Assembly (NCBI GenBank): GCA_025997715.1
Contig: BNUY01000001.1
Coordinates: 8,682 to 72,681 of the forward strand
Reading direction: 5' to 3'
DNA length: 64,000 bases
Source of the DNA: Spirochaetia bacterium
GTDB taxonomy: Bacteria > Spirochaetota > Spirochaetia > Treponematales > Breznakiellaceae
Part shown: positions 61,539 through 64,000 of the stretch, one piece after another
Numbering within the stretch: position 1 is the stretch's first letter
Layout: each line of letters opens with the position of its first letter
Program-made: the position numbers and the translations under genes
The notes under the pieces: generated by a model
Database searches by the model: none
Told to the model about the DNA's origin: nothing
Seen by the model: the letters and a program-made list of their open reading frames with translations, nothing else

Positions 61539-62710
61539 TGGAAGCCAGGACCGTGTACCTCATAAAGCTGGGGGAACTCACCCTCAAGGGGAACAACAAG
61601 GCGGATTTTGAGTTTGTCCTCAAGCGGAACCTCCGGGCCACGCTTAAGGGAAGCCGGGCTGCCCTGGAAACTACCCATGGCCGCTACTATGTACGCTGCC
61701 CACCGGAGGCGGAACCGCAGGTCGAGGAGGCCCTGGACCGGCTCATGGGCATAAGCGGCTGGGCAAAGACCAGGATTGCGGAAAAAACCATAGAAGCGGT
61801 ATGCGCCGCCTGCGTGGATGAGGGGAAGGCCCTTTTTGATGGGGGTATACGCAGCTTTAAAATCAATGCCCGCCGTACCGACAAGAGCTTCCCCCTGGAT
61901 TCCTACGACATAGCCTGTAAAGCCGGGGATGCCGTGACGGAAGCAATACCGGAATTGCGGGTCGATGTCCACCATCCCCAGGGGACCATTGCCGTTGAAA
62001 TCCGGGAAAAGGCCTTTATCTACGGCTTTGGTCACCGGGGCTGTGGGGGCCTCCCGGTAGGGACCGCCGGCCGGGGACTCCTCCTCCTTTCGGGGGGCAT
62101 TGATTCCCCGGTTGCGGGGTACATGATGGCCTCCCGGGGCATGAAAATCGACGCCGTGTACATACACGCCTACCCCTACACCTCTGAGGAAGCCCGGCAG
62201 AAGGTGTTGCGCCTGGCGGAAATCGTGGGGCGCTATAGCATGGGGATACGGCTCTACACCCTGGGCTATACCGCAATCCAGATGCGGATAAAGGAGCGGG
62301 CCCCCGAAGCCTGGGCCACCGTACTCCTCCGCATGGCCATGATGGAGGGGGCGGAAAAAATCGCCCGGCGCAGGCGCAGTAAGTGCCTTATCACCGGGGA
62401 AAGCCTCTCCCAGGTGGCCAGCCAAACCGTGGAAAACATCACCTGCACCCAAAGCCGCCTCGAAATCCCGGTACTCAGGCCCCTCATCGGGATGCACAAG
62501 GAGGCTATTACCCGGAAGGCCTGCGCAATCGGCACCTACGAAACATCAATACTACCCTATCAGGATTGCTGTGTGCTCTTTAGCCCGCCCCACCCAATTC
62601 TGCGGGGGGATCCCGCCGAGGCGAACCGGCTTTACGAATCGCTTGAATTGGAGGCGATGATAGAGACCGCCGTTGAGGAATCGGTCATGGAGAAGTGCGG
62701 GTTTCCGTGA
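61538..62710 (+). CDS. thiI: tRNA sulfurtransferase ThiI
   Basis: A 390-residue ThiI. The N-terminal THUMP part (LIKLGELTLKGNNKADFEFV) is followed by the PP-loop ATPase LLLLSGGIDSPVAGYMMASR (residues 181-200) and CITCTQSR-type substrate region, with LEIPVLRPLIGMHKEAI. It makes 4-thiouridine at tRNA position 8 using a sulfur donated by a cysteine desulfurase. There is no rhodanese domain, consistent with its length. The start is GTG at 61538, overlapping the previous stop by one base. Confidence 0.93.
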   Translation: MEARTVYLIKLGELTLKGNNKADFEFVLKRNLRATLKGSRAALETTHGRYYVRCPPEAEPQVEEALDRLMGISGWAKTRIAEKTIEAVCAACVDEGKALFDGGIRSFKINARRTDKSFPLDSYDIACKAGDAVTEAIPELRVDVHHPQGTIAVEIREKAFIYGFGHRGCGGLPVGTAGRGLLLLSGGIDSPVAGYMMASRGMKIDAVYIHAYPYTSEEARQKVLRLAEIVGRYSMGIRLYTLGYTAIQMRIKERAPEAWATVLLRMAMMEGAEKIARRRRSKCLITGESLSQVASQTVENITCTQSRLEIPVLRPLIGMHKEAITRKACAIGTYETSILPYQDCCVLFSPPHPILRGDPAEANRLYESLELEAMIETAVEESVMEKCGFP

Positions 62711-62723
62711 AGGGAACATCCCC

Positions 62724-64000
62724 CTATTCCCTTACCCGAATCCCCGCTTTAAGCGCACTAAACCGGCGGCGCAGATTTTCCTCGTCCCGGGGATTTTCCA
62801 TGGACAGGTAGAGGGTGTACCGCACATCGGCCTTGGGAGTCTCCGCTTGGATCATGGCCCCCATGGAGCCGGTGTTGTCCTTAACGGAAATCCCCGGTTG
62901 TTCGTTATAGGGATATTTTGCCTGAACAAGATCGTTCCAGTTTTCTGCGGCGATGGAACCGCGCCGGGGGTCAGGTTTCATGTCTTTGTACAGGTTGATG
63001 TATTCCCGGCGCCGGGAATCCCGGTTGAGGGTAATCCGGCGGAGGCCGAATTCGATTGGAGCTTGCTCCGCAGTTTGATACCAGCACGGGGCAATGAATA
63101 AATTTGAGAGAGGGCTCCATTCAAAAACATCTTTACCCACACTGACAGAAACCGTACCGGCTTCAATGGATACTTCCTGGGTGTCGGGCTTCCAGCCGAA
63201 TTTAAAATCCCCCAGAAAGCCGGGAACAGGAATATTCAGGGCGATAAATTCATCCCATCCCTCAAAGGTAGCCGAATAGGCGGCCTGGGTATGATCGCAA
63301 AGTTTCCGCAAATCCCATTCATATATCTGCCGCAGGGAACTGGACTGCAAGGCGCTGATAACGGCGGGACCATCGGGCAGGGGCAGGATGTACATGATCA
63401 TCACCGTATCATTAAATTCGATAAGCCAGGCTGCGGTAATCCAGGTGCGTCCCAGGGCGTCCCGGTATTTGCCTGCCTCCAGGGGATCCCCATAGGAGAG
63501 AATCCGGTACCTATCGGTGGTTCGTGGAAGGATACGTTCACTGCGAATGTTTTGCAGAATCATATCCATAATGTACCGGGGATCCGTATCAAGTTGTTTC
63601 AGAGGAACCGTCCGGGGGCGGGTGATCTTGTACATGCTAAAGCCCGTAACCGATGCAAGGGAGATCTGTCCATCATCGGGCAGGGGGTAGTTGGTTGCAT
63701 ACCGGTTTGAAAGGATCCAGTTGTTGTTATTTTTATCCACCGATTCCAGTTGGGGAAAGGATGATGATACGGAGGCGTTGAGCAGGTACCGGTTATTGGG
63801 GCCGGTGAGGTATTCCGGCGCGGCGTCAAACAGGGCTTTCATGGCCTGCTCATAATCCTCACCGGCAGCCCGGACGATCTGGTTTTGTATCGATTTATAA
63901 TTTCCCGGCAGGGAGACCGTGGTCTCGAATACCCGGATAGCGGTATTTGCCAGGATGAGGTGGTTGTAGTTTGTTTTACGCCGGTACCGGAGTTCGTCCC
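62724..64000 (-). CDS. Hypothetical exported or large protein, 5' end outside window
   Basis: The minus-strand frame is open from 64000 down to 62724, so the gene continues beyond the window. The visible 425 residues include FLGDFKFGWKPDTQEVSIEA, LFIAPCWYQTAEQAPIEFGL and an ending YLSMENPRDEENLRRRFSAL. Tracts such as RYAT.YPLPDDGQISLASV suggest a beta-rich protein. No family is recognised and no signal peptide can be judged. The ATG at 63842 is not the true start because the frame continues upstream. Confidence 0.6.
   Translation of the reverse strand, partial: DELRYRRKTNYNHLILANTAIRVFETTVSLPGNYKSIQNQIVRAAGEDYEQAMKALFDAAPEYLTGPNNRYLLNASVSSSFPQLESVDKNNNNWILSNRYATNYPLPDDGQISLASVTGFSMYKITRPRTVPLKQLDTDPRYIMDMILQNIRSERILPRTTDRYRILSYGDPLEAGKYRDALGRTWITAAWLIEFNDTVMIMYILPLPDGPAVISALQSSSLRQIYEWDLRKLCDHTQAAYSATFEGWDEFIALNIPVPGFLGDFKFGWKPDTQEVSIEAGTVSVSVGKDVFEWSPLSNLFIAPCWYQTAEQAPIEFGLRRITLNRDSRRREYINLYKDMKPDPRRGSIAAENWNDLVQAKYPYNEQPGISVKDNTGSMGAMIQAETPKADVRYTLYLSMENPRDEENLRRRFSALKAGIRVRE

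Noticed and set aside
61535-62497. Minus-strand frame opposite thiI
   Set aside because: The plus-strand thiI matches the family throughout; the opposite frame has no motif and arises from codon composition.

Overview
The window looks like the chromosome of a host-associated spirochaete, most likely a gut Treponema of the termite-gut type. The evidence is the set of large periplasmic CsgG-like proteins and spirochaete-style lipoproteins, the two-receiver response regulator, the CsgG/FGE-sulfatase-type surface proteins, and the mix of GC-rich housekeeping genes with AT-rich accessory islands. Genus is inferred from family resemblance only; no rRNA gene is present. One tRNA gene (tRNA-Phe) is visible.

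Left part (1-16.95 kb): a gene tail, tRNA-Phe, an unusual flavodoxin-like/M15 peptidase fusion, then an AT-rich accessory block with a GmrSD-like DUF262/HNH protein and an antitoxin/PIN pair. A compact Tat operon follows (Tat-signal DUF362 protein, membrane polyferredoxin, TatA, TatC). Next come two LPP20-like lipoproteins and two paralogous CsgG-like proteins with coiled coils and C-terminal beta-rich domains. From 9.9 to 16.95 kb the DNA is a toxin-antitoxin graveyard: one intact MNT/HEPN pair, a HigA-type antitoxin, and truncated PIN and HigB toxins.

Middle part (17-36.5 kb): a complete four-gene Wadjet plasmid-defence operon (jetABCD), whose last gene overlaps a convergent GPH-family sugar symporter. 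Then a lipoprotein FKBP isomerase, a roughly 500-bp palindromic non-coding element, a DksA-type zinc-finger protein, a PHP-type histidinol phosphatase, a two-receiver response regulator and a DJ-1 protein. A strongly AT-rich defence island (29.9-35.3 kb) holds a PARIS-like AriA/AriB pair, then a YaaC-like protein overlapping a single-chain methyltransferase-endonuclease fusion, then a GNAT acetyltransferase whose stop overlaps the start of a NeuB-type synthase.

Right part (36.5-64 kb): a molybdopterin cluster (moaC, moaA, MOSC, mogA/moaB). It is followed by a GntR/YtrA-regulated operon (SPFH protein, ABC ATPase, two FtsX-like permeases, a Fic protein lacking the usual motif histidine, a LolA-like protein, an outer-membrane barrel). 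A 2-kb segment bracketed by 56-bp direct repeats holds a BrnT-like toxin pair and a 21-bp tandem repeat. A long run of secreted or lipid-anchored envelope proteins (49.7-60.3 kb) is built from CsgG-like, LPP20-like, LysM, FGE-sulfatase and DUF1566 domains, with the same signal-peptide cassette repeated three times. The window ends with an M48 peptidase, an apparent chimera between an HtrA-like protease and the C-terminal third of a cysteine desulfurase, thiI, and part of an unrecognised gene.

Themes: layered anti-plasmid and anti-phage defence, recurrent loss of toxin genes while antitoxins persist, short palindromic repeats that have entered coding ends, and modular shuffling of secreted proteins.
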